This document shows positions 11,559-21,630 of a stretch of 64,000 nt of DNA, piece by piece; the first letter of the stretch is position 1, and every line of letters begins with the position of its first letter. The DNA is taken from positions 27,122,001 to 27,186,000 of the forward strand of contig JAOWCC010001501.1 of assembly GCA_030867875.1 (NCBI GenBank), written 5' to 3'. Below the pieces are notes generated by a model. The model ran no database searches. It had not been told where the DNA came from and was given only the letters and a program-made list of their open reading frames with translations. The DNA is from Actinernus sp. WN-2022. Lineage: Eukaryota; Cnidaria; Anthozoa; Actiniaria; Actinernidae. Position numbers and translations under genes: made by a program.

Positions 11559-11954
11559 ATAGAGTGGTAAAGTGATGACATCACAAAACATAAATTTTCA
11601 CTTTAACAATATTTGAACATTGAATCTGAAAGACCGCCGTGAAATAACTTTACACACCAAAAATGAGGCAAATTGGTTGAAATGCGGCTGAGATATGATC
11701 AGCTGAATACATAATTTTCTTTAACAAATCACTGTATTTTCATCCCAGTTCTAAACTTTTAGAACTGAGCTGAAAATACAGTGATTTGTTAAAGAAAATT
11801 ATGTATTCAGCTGCTCACATCTCAGCCGCATTTTAACCAATTCACCTCATTTTTCGTGTTCAACATTCTTTTGAGCTGGTCTTTCAATATTGATGGCCCA
11901 AAAGGTAAAACTAAAAAAATTGCAAATTTGTGACATTGCACTTTACCACTCTAT
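11559..11954. mobile_element. Palindromic MITE (~395 bp)
   Basis: The termini ATAGAGTGGTAAAGTG and CACTTTACCACTCTAT are inverted. The element is close to one long palindrome centred near 11765, where ACTGAGCTGAAAATACAGTG faces its complement. The arms are nearly 190 bp. Such a structure forms a strong hairpin if transcribed. Confidence 0.7.
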
Positions 11955-12323
11955 GACTATTGTCCATTTGTTGAAGAGAAAATAAATAATAAACATACAT
12001 GTACTTTCAGATACCGGTAATACTTTAATTTGTAAAAATAATGTACCTATCATGGTGCCTAATGAAGAATTTACACATAGAATATTTGTACATGTACATT
12101 TTGTAGCTCGCAGAATCAATATTGTAACTATAAAATGGATAATAGACTTTATTGGTATTTCATTTTTGTTTTTGATATCATAATGGTATTGGTGGTTTTA
12201 ATGTAACATGGGTTTGATTTCTGATTTTGATTGATTGATTGTTGGGTTTATGCACATACATGTACATGTAGGTGCTCAGAGATGGAAGGGGACAGTTTGG
12301 TAACATTGTATCCGTAAATAAGT

Positions 12324-12643
12324 GATCTGTTAACCAGTGCAATTTGTTGACAATAGCCAGTGGAAACATCCAAAGCATTGATGAACAACAGTACATGTAT
12401 GTTTTGTACATGTATTCGATTGCAGTTAGTTAATTTATAATCTTGATTGTGTAGACACATATTATAAGGAAACATGATTGTCATAGATCGGCTGACCAGT
12501 GCAAATTGTTCACAATAGCCAGTGAAACATCCAAAGCATTGACGAACAGCACATGTATGTTTTGTACATGTACATGTATTCCATTGCAATTAGTTAATTT
12601 ATAATCTTGATTGTGTAGGCACATCAGGAAACATGTCATAGAG
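12324..12643 (+). repeat. Tandem duplication spanning a splice acceptor
   Basis: Copy 1 (12324-12482) and copy 2 (12486-12643) share ACCAGTGCAA, ACAATAGCCAGTG, AACATCCAAAGCATTGA and TTTATAATCTTGATTGTGTAG. Copy 2 ends in the acceptor used by the EF-hand exon at 12619. Copy 1 carries a near-identical acceptor at 12451-12454, followed by a diverged exon start (ACACATATTATAAGG). Confidence 0.7.
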
Positions 12644-12704
12644 ATGACAGGAGGTAAAGACCTTCAGGATTTCTTGGATATTGAAAAAGGAGACAATTTA
12701 AAAG
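12619..12704 (+). CDS. MCFD2/CGREF1-like EF-hand protein, internal exon
   Basis: The acceptor TTGTGTAG precedes 12619 and the donor GTAAGC starts at 12705. One base completes an upstream codon, then 28 codons follow (HIRKHVIEMTGG...FLDIEKGDNLK), ending in phase 1. The HIxxHV opening matches the stretch just upstream of the first EF-hand in MCFD2/CGREF1 proteins. MCFD2 is a secreted or luminal Ca2+-binding cargo-receptor partner (family knowledge). The join to 15850 is in phase. Upstream exons with the signal peptide were not found, so the gene is partial here. Confidence 0.7.
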
Positions 12705-12986
12705 GTAAGCATACATATGATTGTGCAAAAATAGTGGCCATTTAAAACTGGTCAAAAATGTACCTTGGTGTTACTTCAATTTTAAATTTTATACTTACAG
12801 CAACTACCCATTTTCTCGCTCTCTGATTGCCTAATTTTTATCATCAATAAGAAGACAGACAATAATTCAGACGTGAGGCGCATGTGCGATCACATAATTA
12901 AGGTTGCTGTAAAAAGTCGAAGTTGTCTACGTTTTTCATTATTTTGTCTGTTGTAAAAGAATGAAGTTAGTTTGTGTGTATCCTGG

Positions 12987-13290
12987 CTAATATTGACAAT
13001 GATTTTTGTCATACACATACAATGTACATGTAGCAATTGTGAAAATAGCTGTGGATCCACTCAGTGAAGAAATGACAAAAATCATTGTCAATATTAGGCC
13101 AGACACATCAAAAATTAACTTCAATATGTTAAATTCAAATAAAGGGCTGTGTACAACAAGGACATACATGTACATGTAAGTGCATGACTCTTGCTCACAT
13201 TCTAAATTCTCCTTCAATTTCTTTGGTTTCTAAGGGAGAATTTAGAATGTGATCAAGAATCACTTATAAATGCCCTTTTTGCACACAGCC
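12987..13290. repeat. Two adjacent hairpins in the EF-hand gene intron
   Basis: Hairpin 1 has arms CTAATATTGACAATGATTTT and its complement at about 12987-13012 and 13072-13098. Hairpin 2 has arms around CACATTCTAAATTCTCC and GGAGAATTTAGAATGTG (13196-13252), inside a wider pair AAAGGGC.../...GCCCTTTTT. Both lie in the intron 12705-15849. Confidence 0.5.
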
Positions 13291-13361
13291 TGGCAAGTTA
13301 CAGTGTTCATCTACATGTACATGTATGCCAACATACATTGTACATTGTACTGGTGTATATT

Positions 13362-14818
13362 TGGGTCATTCCACGATCATGGATGTTACATTTGGACAGA
13401 ATTCATGAGGAATAAATATTGCAAAAAAAAAATATGATTGAAAGGGTAGTACTGCATGTTTGTATGGAAACGTAAGATTTTTAAAATTTTATTTGATACA
13501 TGTAAGTCATAATTGATATATTATGGTTGTCATGGACGTTACACCAAAAACAACCAATCATTCAAGTACTAATTTTGAAACCTCATTTGCTGTGAATTAT
13601 ACAAATATACCAGAGAAACTTGTTGATAAGTATTTTCATTTTAATTAAATAGTGTTATTTAACATATCTATTGCTATTTCTTCATTATAATGTTTTTATT
13701 TTCTGTGATTGATAAAAAATAGCTTGCATGGACGTTATACATTCTCAATCATGGACGTTACAGCGTGTGAAAAGCGATTTGAAAATCATATCCAATTTGT
13801 CTTGTGATGTGGCCAGCAGTATTTATCTTTAAGCATGCTCACTAAGTGGACAGTTCTGAGTATGCTCAGAAATGAGTAACTTCTGGTCACATTATTCCAT
13901 CTCTACCAAGTATTCTAAGTTCAATGAAATCATGTCTGATCCTAAGAAGAATTGTTGGGGAATACTATCTCTCCAGAGTAAAATCAGTTCCAGACCGATA
14001 CAAGAAATATTGCTTAGTACACTTGATAGAAATCAAAATCAACATTGTCCGTGTTTACATACCAGCACTATTGGTATCATTTGACACTTCGATTTACTGT
14101 TAATGTTATCTAAAATTTGGCCATGTTCAATTTTGGCCTGTTACATTATACATTTGTACTTCTGATAATATGTGCCTGATTTAATTATTTTTGTATCTTA
14201 ATTAATTTTTGTAGAAAAATTATTTTTTGAAACTGAAATAATTAAATAAAAATGGGTAGCTCATTGTGTAACGTCCATGTCATGGACGTTACACAGTGAA
14301 CAATCCGTTTTCTGGCAAATCCAATTAGAGGCACTGACATTTGATATCAGATTTGTGTTCAACTTGGTGAGATGGCAGAGCACCATTAGTGATTTTGTTA
14401 TATGTACACAATTTATCTCAGGAGAAAGAAACGTGTATATTTTTCATGGACGTTACGTAACGTCCATGACATAACTTTATATTCTCATAATTATGACATG
14501 AGAAAGTTTTTTGAAGAAAACATATTTTTGTATTTAGTAGCAAGGTTAGGGCTTTCAAAGTATGATTTAGACTTTAACTTAATAAAGCATTTTGTGTTAA
14601 AATTTGATAATTTACTAACTATGCCTCTGATACTATGAAAAGCTCCTCCTTCTAACTACCGACTTTGGGGACCCACCTGAGATAAAATGAGGCCTGTACT
14701 GCATGAGTCAAATTTTTTTTGATAGCTCAACTATCAAAGTATACATTCATTGGTATTTTCATTTTTTTGTGTTGATTTAAATTTTTTGGATTTTCTCTAC
14801 TCATATGGAATCGCCCAT
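13362..14818. mobile_element. Motif-iterating element B (~1.45 kb)
   Basis: The ends TGGGTCATTCCAC and (inverted) TGGGCGATTCCA match those of element A. Inside is an iterated 12-mer CATGGACGTTAC: a variant at about 13377, then 13531, 13727, 13750, an inverted/direct pair at 14268-14292 and a perfect 24-bp palindrome at 14445-14468. Flanking phrases such as ACAACCAATC and GCTGTGAATT parallel those of element A. No transposase domain was recognised. It lies in the intron of the EF-hand gene. Confidence 0.6.
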
Positions 14819-14949
14819 TTACGTACATACATTGTATATCAGTTTATGAAGTGACACTAATTAACACACATACATGTAAACACCCACCAACACATCCCCA
14901 CTAGCTATACAGCTGAGGATTTATCATGTATCAATAAATAAATAATAAT

Positions 14950-15106
14950 CAGGGGCGGATTTAGGGGGAGGGGCAAGGGAGCTGCTGCCCCCCTTTCGTT
15001 GGCTGGGCCCCGCACCCCCTAGCTAATCGCGCCTATACGGCATGAGGTTCGGCTTAGGCCACACTTTTATGGCCCCCTCTTTCTGCATTTCCTGGATCCG
15101 CCCCTG
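14950..15106. mobile_element. MITE with CAGGGGCGGAT termini
   Basis: Left end CAGGGGCGGATTTAGG and right end CCTGGATCCGCCCCTG are inverted. The middle is C-rich. The CAGGGGCGGATCCAGG end type is common among hAT-like MITEs (established knowledge). The flanking 8-mers are not identical. The rest of the intron to 15849 shows nothing recognised. Confidence 0.65.
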
Positions 15107-15849
15107 AATTATAGTTTTTATAGTTATATAAAGCATTGTCTGTGAATATACATGTATTTTCAGGTAGAAGTACTGTAACATTAAGTGGAAGCAAATGTCT
15201 GAAGCCTAATGTCCAGTGCATGTACTGTACCATGGATATACATTGTACAGAACTCGCAGGGCTTAAATTTAACTTTGAGGAAAATTAACCACAGAAATGT
15301 TACTATCGGTGAGATATATTTGACTGCCCAACAATACTTAGTAAAGGTATTCGAGAAAAAAAAGGTATTCATTTATATAGTGCAAATTCTATATGAATAT
15401 ATCCAAATGCACTTCACAATTAGGTTATTTTTGTGATACGGGCTGCTATTGTGGCGCAATGTGCAGTTTACAATCATGAGTGATTGTTAGTAACTCAGAA
15501 TACCCGGCTGTTGTGTCAGGAGACAATCCCCTACTCTTTCTCGAAATAACACAACAGGTTCTTTCACGTCCCCCTCGTATAGATTAGAAGAGGAAGGAGA
15601 CAACTGGATTCATCGATGCATCATAAGGTTCTATCTCTGAGTTGTAGGTAAAACAAATTACTAACCACTCTGGGTTATATAATTACCTTTTAATAGTAAA
15701 TATTTTAGTAAACATGCAAACATTAAAATCTAGTTACCATTGGTCAACAGGATACCATTAAATTCGAGCCAGCTGACTCATGCATTTTGTCATCTCAGTT
15801 TCAGTTCAGGTTCAAAATAATGAAAGGACATTTACCCTTCTTTATGCAG

Positions 15850-16289
15850 GAATATTCTACTTTTTCAAGCTTCATGATTTTGACAATAATCAGAAGTTAG
15901 ATGGTATTGAACTGATGACTGCCCTAACTGATTTTCATGAAGATGATGCAATTGATGACCACAAAGATGGTGGAAAGAACTTCATGGAACATGAAGCAGA
16001 GGCAATAGTTGACGAACTGTTAGAGAAACATGACAAGAATAATGATGGAATGTTAAGCTTTGTAGAGTTAATGAGAAATGATATAGATTCCCTAATGACT
16101 GAACTGGATAAGAATGATGATGTTGAAGGTGGAAAGCCTGAACAAGAACAGAACAACAAACAGCAACAACAGGCACAACAAGAACAACAACAGGAACAAG
16201 ATAAACACGAACAGGCACAACAAGAACAACCCCAACAACAACAACAACAACCCCAACAACAACAGGAACAACAACAGGCACAACAATGA
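15850..16289 (+). CDS. MCFD2/CGREF1-like EF-hand protein, last exon
   Basis: The acceptor TTTATGCAG ends at 15849. The exon continues in phase from 12704 to the TGA at 16287-16289. It encodes two EF-hands: loop 1 DFDNNQKLDGIE (ligands D, D, N, D, E) and loop 2 DKNNDGMLSFVE (D, N, D, S, E), separated by a linker with EAEAIVDELLEKHD. This matches the C-terminal paired EF-hands of MCFD2/CGREF1. After EF-hand 2 comes an acidic segment and then a Gln/Glu-rich tail (EQEQNNKQQQQAQQEQ...) of about 50 residues, which typical MCFD2 lacks. The tail is encoded by CAA/CAG repeats that run on past the stop codon, so it may be repeat expansion rather than a conserved domain. ER/secretory location is inferred from the family only. 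Confidence 0.8.
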
Positions 16290-17030
16290 CAACAAGAACA
16301 TGCACAAGAACAACCACGACAACAATTAACAGGAACAACAATGACAACAACAAAAACAGGCAAAAGAACAACCTCAACAACAATTAACTGGAACAACAAT
16401 GACAACAAGAACAGGCACAACAAGAACAACCTCAATAACAATTACAATAGTGCGACTACTGAAAGCGGGGCCACTTAGACAACGAGAACCAATCACATTG
16501 CAGAACGAAAACAAAGCATTCCAACTTCGGTTATTTGAGCAAATTATTGTTGAGTACAACACAATAGCATTTCAACTAACTCAAAGTTGGTATTATTTGT
16601 TATTGTTCTACAATGTGATTGGTTCTCGTTGTCTAAGTGGCCCTGCTTTCAGTAGTCGCACTGTAACACGAACAACAAGAACAGGCACAAGAACTTGTAA
16701 CCTCAACAACAATGACAACAACTGCAACAACAAAAACAGGCACAAGAACAACCTCAACAACAAAAACAGGCACAAGAACAACCTCAACAACAATTAACAG
16801 GAACAACAATGACAACAAGAGCAACCTCGACAACAAGAACAACCTCAACAACAATAACAGGAACAACAATGACAACAAGAACAGGCACAATAAGAACTTG
16901 TATTAACCTCAACAACAACAATAACTGCAGGCACAACAAGAACAACTTCAACAACAATTGACAGGAACAATAATGACAACAACTGCAACAACAAAAACAG
17001 GATGACATGCATGCAGCAACAACAACAGGA
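16140..17030 (+). repeat. CAA/CAG-type satellite, coding at its 5' end
   Basis: An imperfect tandem array of AACAAC/CAACAAGAACAGG-type units begins inside the EF-hand exon and continues about 740 bp past its stop. A longer period of roughly 55 bp is visible through recurring AACCTCAACAACAATTAAC. Frames on either strand here (poly-Leu/Cys on minus, poly-Asn/Thr on plus) are artefacts of the repeat. Confidence 0.85.
16449..16662. mobile_element. MITE inserted in the CAA satellite (214 bp)
   Basis: Perfect to near-perfect inverted termini begin AGTGCGACTACTGAAAGC and extend about 50 bp (through GGCCACTTAGACAACGAGAA, CCAATCACATTG). Satellite sequence lies on both sides. Target duplication not clear. 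It would sit in the 3' UTR of the EF-hand gene. Confidence 0.75.
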
Positions 17031-17440
17031 ATACTCCCTAGGTCACTACCAACATTGAAAGTATTCTTTCTTTACTAAAATGATATAATTAATATACATG
17101 TACAATGTATGTAGTTTATGTACATGTTATATGTAGTCTGGTTATACAAGTAAAAGAAAATTATTGGTCCATAAGTAGTAGATACTGAATGAGTAGCCAT
17201 GCATGCATGCTTTATCAGACTTACAGACTTGAGCTGGAAGCAATAGTTTGTAAATCCGATAAAGCATGGTCACAAATTCTGTTATATGGCTTATCAAACA
17301 TCTACTTTTAGGTGTATAGTCATGTTTTAAGTTATTTCGGCGATAAGACCTATTTTGGCTGAGAAAATTGAAGCAAAAGTTTATGTAAATCAGGACGAAA
17401 TCTGTATCAGATTTACAGTTGATCACTCTGAAAATATTCT

Positions 17441-17687
17441 CTGAATTTCTAACAAGACCTGAAACAACCATAGGGGCTGATCAAAGTCAGGACCCAGCTA
17501 AACCACAAATCAAATTGGAATTTAGCATGTTGGTTTTTGTGGAGGAAGGAAAACTAGAGAACCTGGAGAAAAACCCTCAGAGCAAGGGCGAGATACCACA
17601 AACTCAACTCACGTGGTGTTGCAAACGGGAATCGAACCAGGGTCACAGAGGTGAAGTGCTTAACCACTGCACCACCCTGACTCCCTT
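17441..17687 (-). mobile_element. tRNA-derived SINE, copy 1
   Basis: On the minus strand, the head carries an A box-like TGGTGCAGTGGTTAAG and a canonical B box GGTTCGATTCC, followed by a body (AGGGTTTTTCTCC, GGTTTAGCTGGGTCCTGAC) and a tail ending GAAATTCAG. Related copies lie at 40980-41225 and 19681-19908, with fragments at 20051-20120, 49625-49660 and 60260-60360. Internal pol III promoter elements are visible, so transcription is possible. Confidence 0.75.
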
Positions 17688-17777
17688 AGCTCACTTACAG
17701 TCATGTATTGCACATTGATTTCCTTTGTTTTTCCTTTATCAATAATTATTAGTGTGTTTGATAACATTCAGCTCATA

Positions 17778-18295
17778 GACCCATTGTATAAATGGCACCT
17801 AATTTAAATCGGAATTGTCCTGGAGACCTTTAAGCCTTAATCGTGTTCAAGTTGCCACACAAAGGCATTTTCACATGAATGTGAGACTATAAAGATTCCT
17901 AAACAATGGTTATTGAAATTGGAGACCATTTATGCAATGGGTATACTATTAGGTACCGTTTTCATTGAAGTTTCAAGTCGCATTTTGAAAATTGCATTTA
18001 GCCGATCGTCAATCAAATGTGGTCTGCTTTCATACAAAGCACCGCCTAGACTTAATTAAATAATCTAGGCAGTAAAAACATACTTGTTTGATTGCATGAC
18101 GGTCAGCGAAATGCAATTTTCCAAATGATACTTGAAGGGGTGAGCACAAGAAAGAGTTAAGCGATGACAGATCAAGTTCTCAATTCTCCCTTGCAAAACA
18201 AAGAAGATAAAGGAGAAGTTGGAATTTGATCTATCGTCACTTAACTCTTTCTTGCACTTGAAACTGTCACAGTCGCACTTCAATGAATAGGCTTT
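17778..18295. repeat. Nested inverted repeats
   Basis: A MITE-like unit at 17778-17943 has ACCCATTGTATAAATGG against CCATTTATGCAATGGGT. A second structure to about 18290 pairs TTCATTGAAGTTTCAAGT with its complement pieces and holds an inner hairpin (AAGAAAGAGTTAAG / CTTAACTCTTTCTTG). No coding signal. Confidence 0.5.
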
Positions 18296-19680
18296 TTTAT
18301 GCTTACAATTCAATTAGACCCTGGTCCGAAATTTTGACCAACTGGATGCCAATGCGACTAACATTATTATGGCCAGCATGCGACTTACCTTTTGACCCCC
18401 TCATTCTAGGAAAAAACTGGAAATTGGAAAGGTCTGGCCACCAGAACTGCTTTTTTTTTTACTGTCAAATGAACATTTGAGAGAAAATATTTTGGTGACC
18501 AAAACCTACAATCTGGCAACTGGTTAAGTATATTTGTAGTTGCTATTTGGCACCTTAATGGAAAAGTTCATTGTGGGCACTGTGTAACAGTATGCTGTAT
18601 AAAACAACTGTCTACAATGTATTAGGTAGTTGGGAATGTTTGGGACATGATGTCTGTAATCATTGTCTAACTGTTAAAAAAAATAGAATAATTTGAAATG
18701 TGATTTTAATCATTATTATTGGGGAAATCTCATTGTTGTTGGCTAAAATCAGGCCCTACATGTACATGCAGTCATGTAGGTATTTTTTTAGGAATCATAT
18801 TTCTAAAAATATTTTAATTAAAATGAACTGCAACCATATTGATATTTTTAGCAATAAATTGAGTTACTCAGATAGGCAATAATATTAGTTAATTTATTAA
18901 TACAATTTTGGAGAACATGTTACAGGTTACAAATTTATCCTAGAAGCATTGGAAAGCAAGCACAAAATAAAGTTGATATTTTAGGGGTGTTTTGCTCCCC
19001 CTGCTTCAAAAAAAGCTATGAACATGTGCAATTTTTTTTTGTTGATCAAAATAATGATATTTGGGTGATGATGTTTTATCAGGGTTTTTGTTATTCTAGC
19101 CTTCAGGTTCTTCCTCTTTTCGTCATTCACTTGTATTATCGATGCTCAGGTTTAGTGTCAGCCCACTTTGACGATGATGCGCACGCATCAGAGAACAATA
19201 GATCAGAGTATATGGTCCCCAAAATAGTCTGTGTGGCCTGCCAGTCTCTTGTTATTCAGATTGTATGTGCATTCTAGTTGCATGCGCAACATCATCAAAG
19301 TGGCCTGAGTTATAGGCAGAGCCAACAGTCTGAATTACAGTAACATTATTTTAGAATGGGTTTCGGTTGACTGACAGAAGTGATTGCTTTGGTTTTGCAT
19401 TTGCTTAGCTGTGCAAAATGTTTTGTAATTATCAGTCAGCTGTCTACACTAAAATCAAACATCTGTTGGTCAATCGATTTTTGTTTTAGCAAGCTACACT
19501 GTACAGTACTATTGATTGGATTTAATCACAAATTACTTCAGTTTGTGTTTGGCTCATTGCGTTTTTACTTCCTCCTGCAGCTCTGTAATTACTTAGGTTT
19601 TGGTTTTACGAAAATAACCATTACTTTCATTATTTATGTATCTACATGATTGTAGACTTCTAGCTGACCCTAGACAGGGT
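18296..19680. other. Intergenic, nothing recognised
   Basis: AT-rich; open frames are short and have no recognisable domain. This interval lies between the EF-hand gene (plus) and the 3' end of the Rab gene (minus). Confidence 0.4.
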
Positions 19681-19908
19681 CTACTAATCTGGGACACAGA
19701 TTCCTCTCTCAAATTTGGGGTGGTTTTAGAGGTGGGAGGAAGAATCAGAGAACCCAGAGAAAAATGCTCAGAGCAAGGGCAAGATATACCAACAAACTCA
19801 ACTCACATGATGCCACACTGAATTTCTAACGGGAGCTGAAACAACCAAACCTGGGCCACAGAGGTGAGAGGCGATGCGCTTTAAACCATTGTTCCACCCC
19901 AGCTCCCC
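19681..19908 (-). mobile_element. tRNA-derived SINE, copy 2 (diverged)
   Basis: It contains the body phrase CTCAGAGCAAGGGC..CTCAACTCACATG, a tail-like CTGAATTTCTAACGGGA, and a head ending near AGCTCCCC at 19901. The arrangement differs slightly from copy 1, with a tail-like piece sitting next to the head, so it is probably rearranged. Confidence 0.6.
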
Positions 19909-20228
19909 TGACATTCAATTTAGAAAGAACACTTAATTGAAAACCGCTCTAATTAATGAACACACTCGTACTGTCACTAGGCTGCACAGCCACATGTACA
20001 GTTAAGCTCCAGTAGCTTTAATTTGTGTTTCTTCTGGCTCCCCTAGCCACAGGATCGAACTCAGGCCAATTGAAAGAGGTGAGAGGCAATTGGCACTTAA
20101 CCATTGCATCACCCCGGCTCCCCCGACATTCAATTTAAAAACAACAGTCAATTGAAAACCACTCTAATTAATGCACACACTAGGTTGAACAGCCACAGTA
20201 GCTCCAGTAGCTTTGTGTTTCTTCTGGA
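19848..20228. repeat. Tandem duplication including the Rab gene 3' end
   Basis: Copy a (19848-20036) and copy b (20051-20228) share GAGGTGAGAGGC, GACATTCAATTTA, AAAACCRCTCTAATTAATG and the reverse complement of the terminal Rab codons. Copy b contains the functional stop. In copy a the corresponding stretch is interrupted (GGAGCTTAA in the gene sense). Confidence 0.65.
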
Positions 20229-20410
20229 ATGTTGTAAGCACCATGTAATGTAAAGCTACTTGGGCCACTTTGATGTGATTCAGGCAGTGAAAGGTATTGC
20301 TCATAGTTTTCCATAAGTTGACGTGCTATGGCCTCAAATGTTTCATGTACATTAATACTGTCTTTAGCACTTGTTTCTACCCAGCTTAGACTGTAGCCAC
20401 AGCAAAATTC
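20180..20410 (-). CDS. Rab-family GTPase, exon 4 (C-terminus)
   Basis: The minus-strand acceptor TTTCCTCTAG precedes 20410, and 76 codons plus a TAG at 20182-20180 follow in phase 0. It encodes EFCCGYSLSWVETSAKDS, holding the ETSAK (G5) motif at residues 149-153, then a typical helix (HETFEAIARQLMENY) and a variable tail. The protein ends SYCGCST. Rabs normally end in CC, CXC or CCXX for double geranylgeranylation; here CGC is followed by two extra residues. The intron upstream is 20411-23072. Confidence 0.85.
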   Translation of the reverse strand, partial: EFCCGYSLSWVETSAKDSINVHETFEAIARQLMENYEQYLSLPESHQSGPSSFTLHGAYNIPEETQSYWSYCGCST

Positions 20411-20498
20411 CTAGAGGAAAAACGTAATAAATAGACTGAGGTTATTACATCGGCTTTAGAAGCATCTACAATGTAATACTGTGTATTTGTATACATGT

Positions 20499-20770
20499 AG
20501 GTAATCAAATGGGGACAAATTTTATGTGTGTTTGTCAAAATCGTTACGTAGATTTTGACAGACAAGTGAAATTTATCCCTAATTTCACGAGTCACTATTT
20601 GATTACCTATTAATATTATGGAGGGCAAATTAGGATCCAGAAAAACATTATTTTAAGCGCGCAAGGTGGTGTTTTTAATTTCACATGTGAAATTACAAAA
20701 TATGTGTGAAATTTCAAGTTGAAATTCGGGTTTAATTTGTCCTCTATGCTATTACGAGTAATCATATGTA
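20499..20770. repeat. Small hairpin repeats in Rab intron 3
   Basis: TAGGTAATCAAAT at about 20499 faces ATTTGATTACCTA at about 20610. Next to it, GAGGGCAAATTAGG at 20622 faces TTTAATTTGTCCTC near 20745. Two adjacent MITE-like units are likely. Confidence 0.45.
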
Positions 20771-21630
20771 TGCTTAGCTTGCTAGAAAATTAATTAATTT
20801 GACTTTGTGTGACCAGGTCGAAAAGCAAGTATTTTAAGTAATTTTCTGGTAACGTTTATAGCACAATTTGTGCTATTTCCTTAGCATTAAGCTTTAGCTT
20901 TCACGAGTTTTGTTTTAGCCGTAATGCAACACTTAGTCAGTATGTATGTTTAAGGATCATTTGATCTTAATCTTATGGTTACGAATAGCTAGCGGAGTCA
21001 GAGCGTTTTGATTTCACGTGTTACAAGGCAAAAAGATTATTATTTTTCCTTACAAGTATTTAGGCGGCTTTAGTTTTCTCTATGGTTTGGAATGTTCTTC
21101 CTCGATGTTCATTTTCTTTTGGACGTGTTTAGATTTCCTCCGATAAATGGATACTTGTTTGGGATATCCTGTAGTTATGTTGATCAATAGTCAGTTTATT
21201 CATGTTTCGGGCTTGACAGGATCGGATGGAAAGCTATTTTGTTGTTCTGGAATGCATGACTCATTTCCTGATTCATACATGTTCAGGTAGCTAAGAATGC
21301 TCAGAATGCTCATTCCCGTTTTTTTTTGTAGTATTATAATTTCAATTGTTTAATAGAAAATTGATGTGTAACGATTTCAATCATATTTTTATATTTAATA
21401 AACATTTTATGAGTCCACACCTTGCATCCTAAAAGAATTTCACGTTCTCTCATTCGAAACATTATTTTTGTCGCATTCACCGCTCGCGTGCATTCCTTTC
21501 AATGGTGTCAGAATTTCCTACGTTGGTTTTATAATGATTTTTGTAATTTCATTGTGGTCTATTTTAGTAACCATTTTCCCATTTGAAGAAATACTTTAAA
21601 TGTTGACTAAAATGACTTTTTTCTTTACTA

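Noticed and set aside
15935..16441. Minus-strand frames rich in Leu/Cys/Val
   Set aside because: They are the complement of the CAA/CAG array and overlap the real EF-hand exon.
17640..17687. Possible tRNA gene from A and B boxes
   Set aside because: The boxes are at the head of a repeated ~250-bp SINE and no cloverleaf acceptor stem closes.
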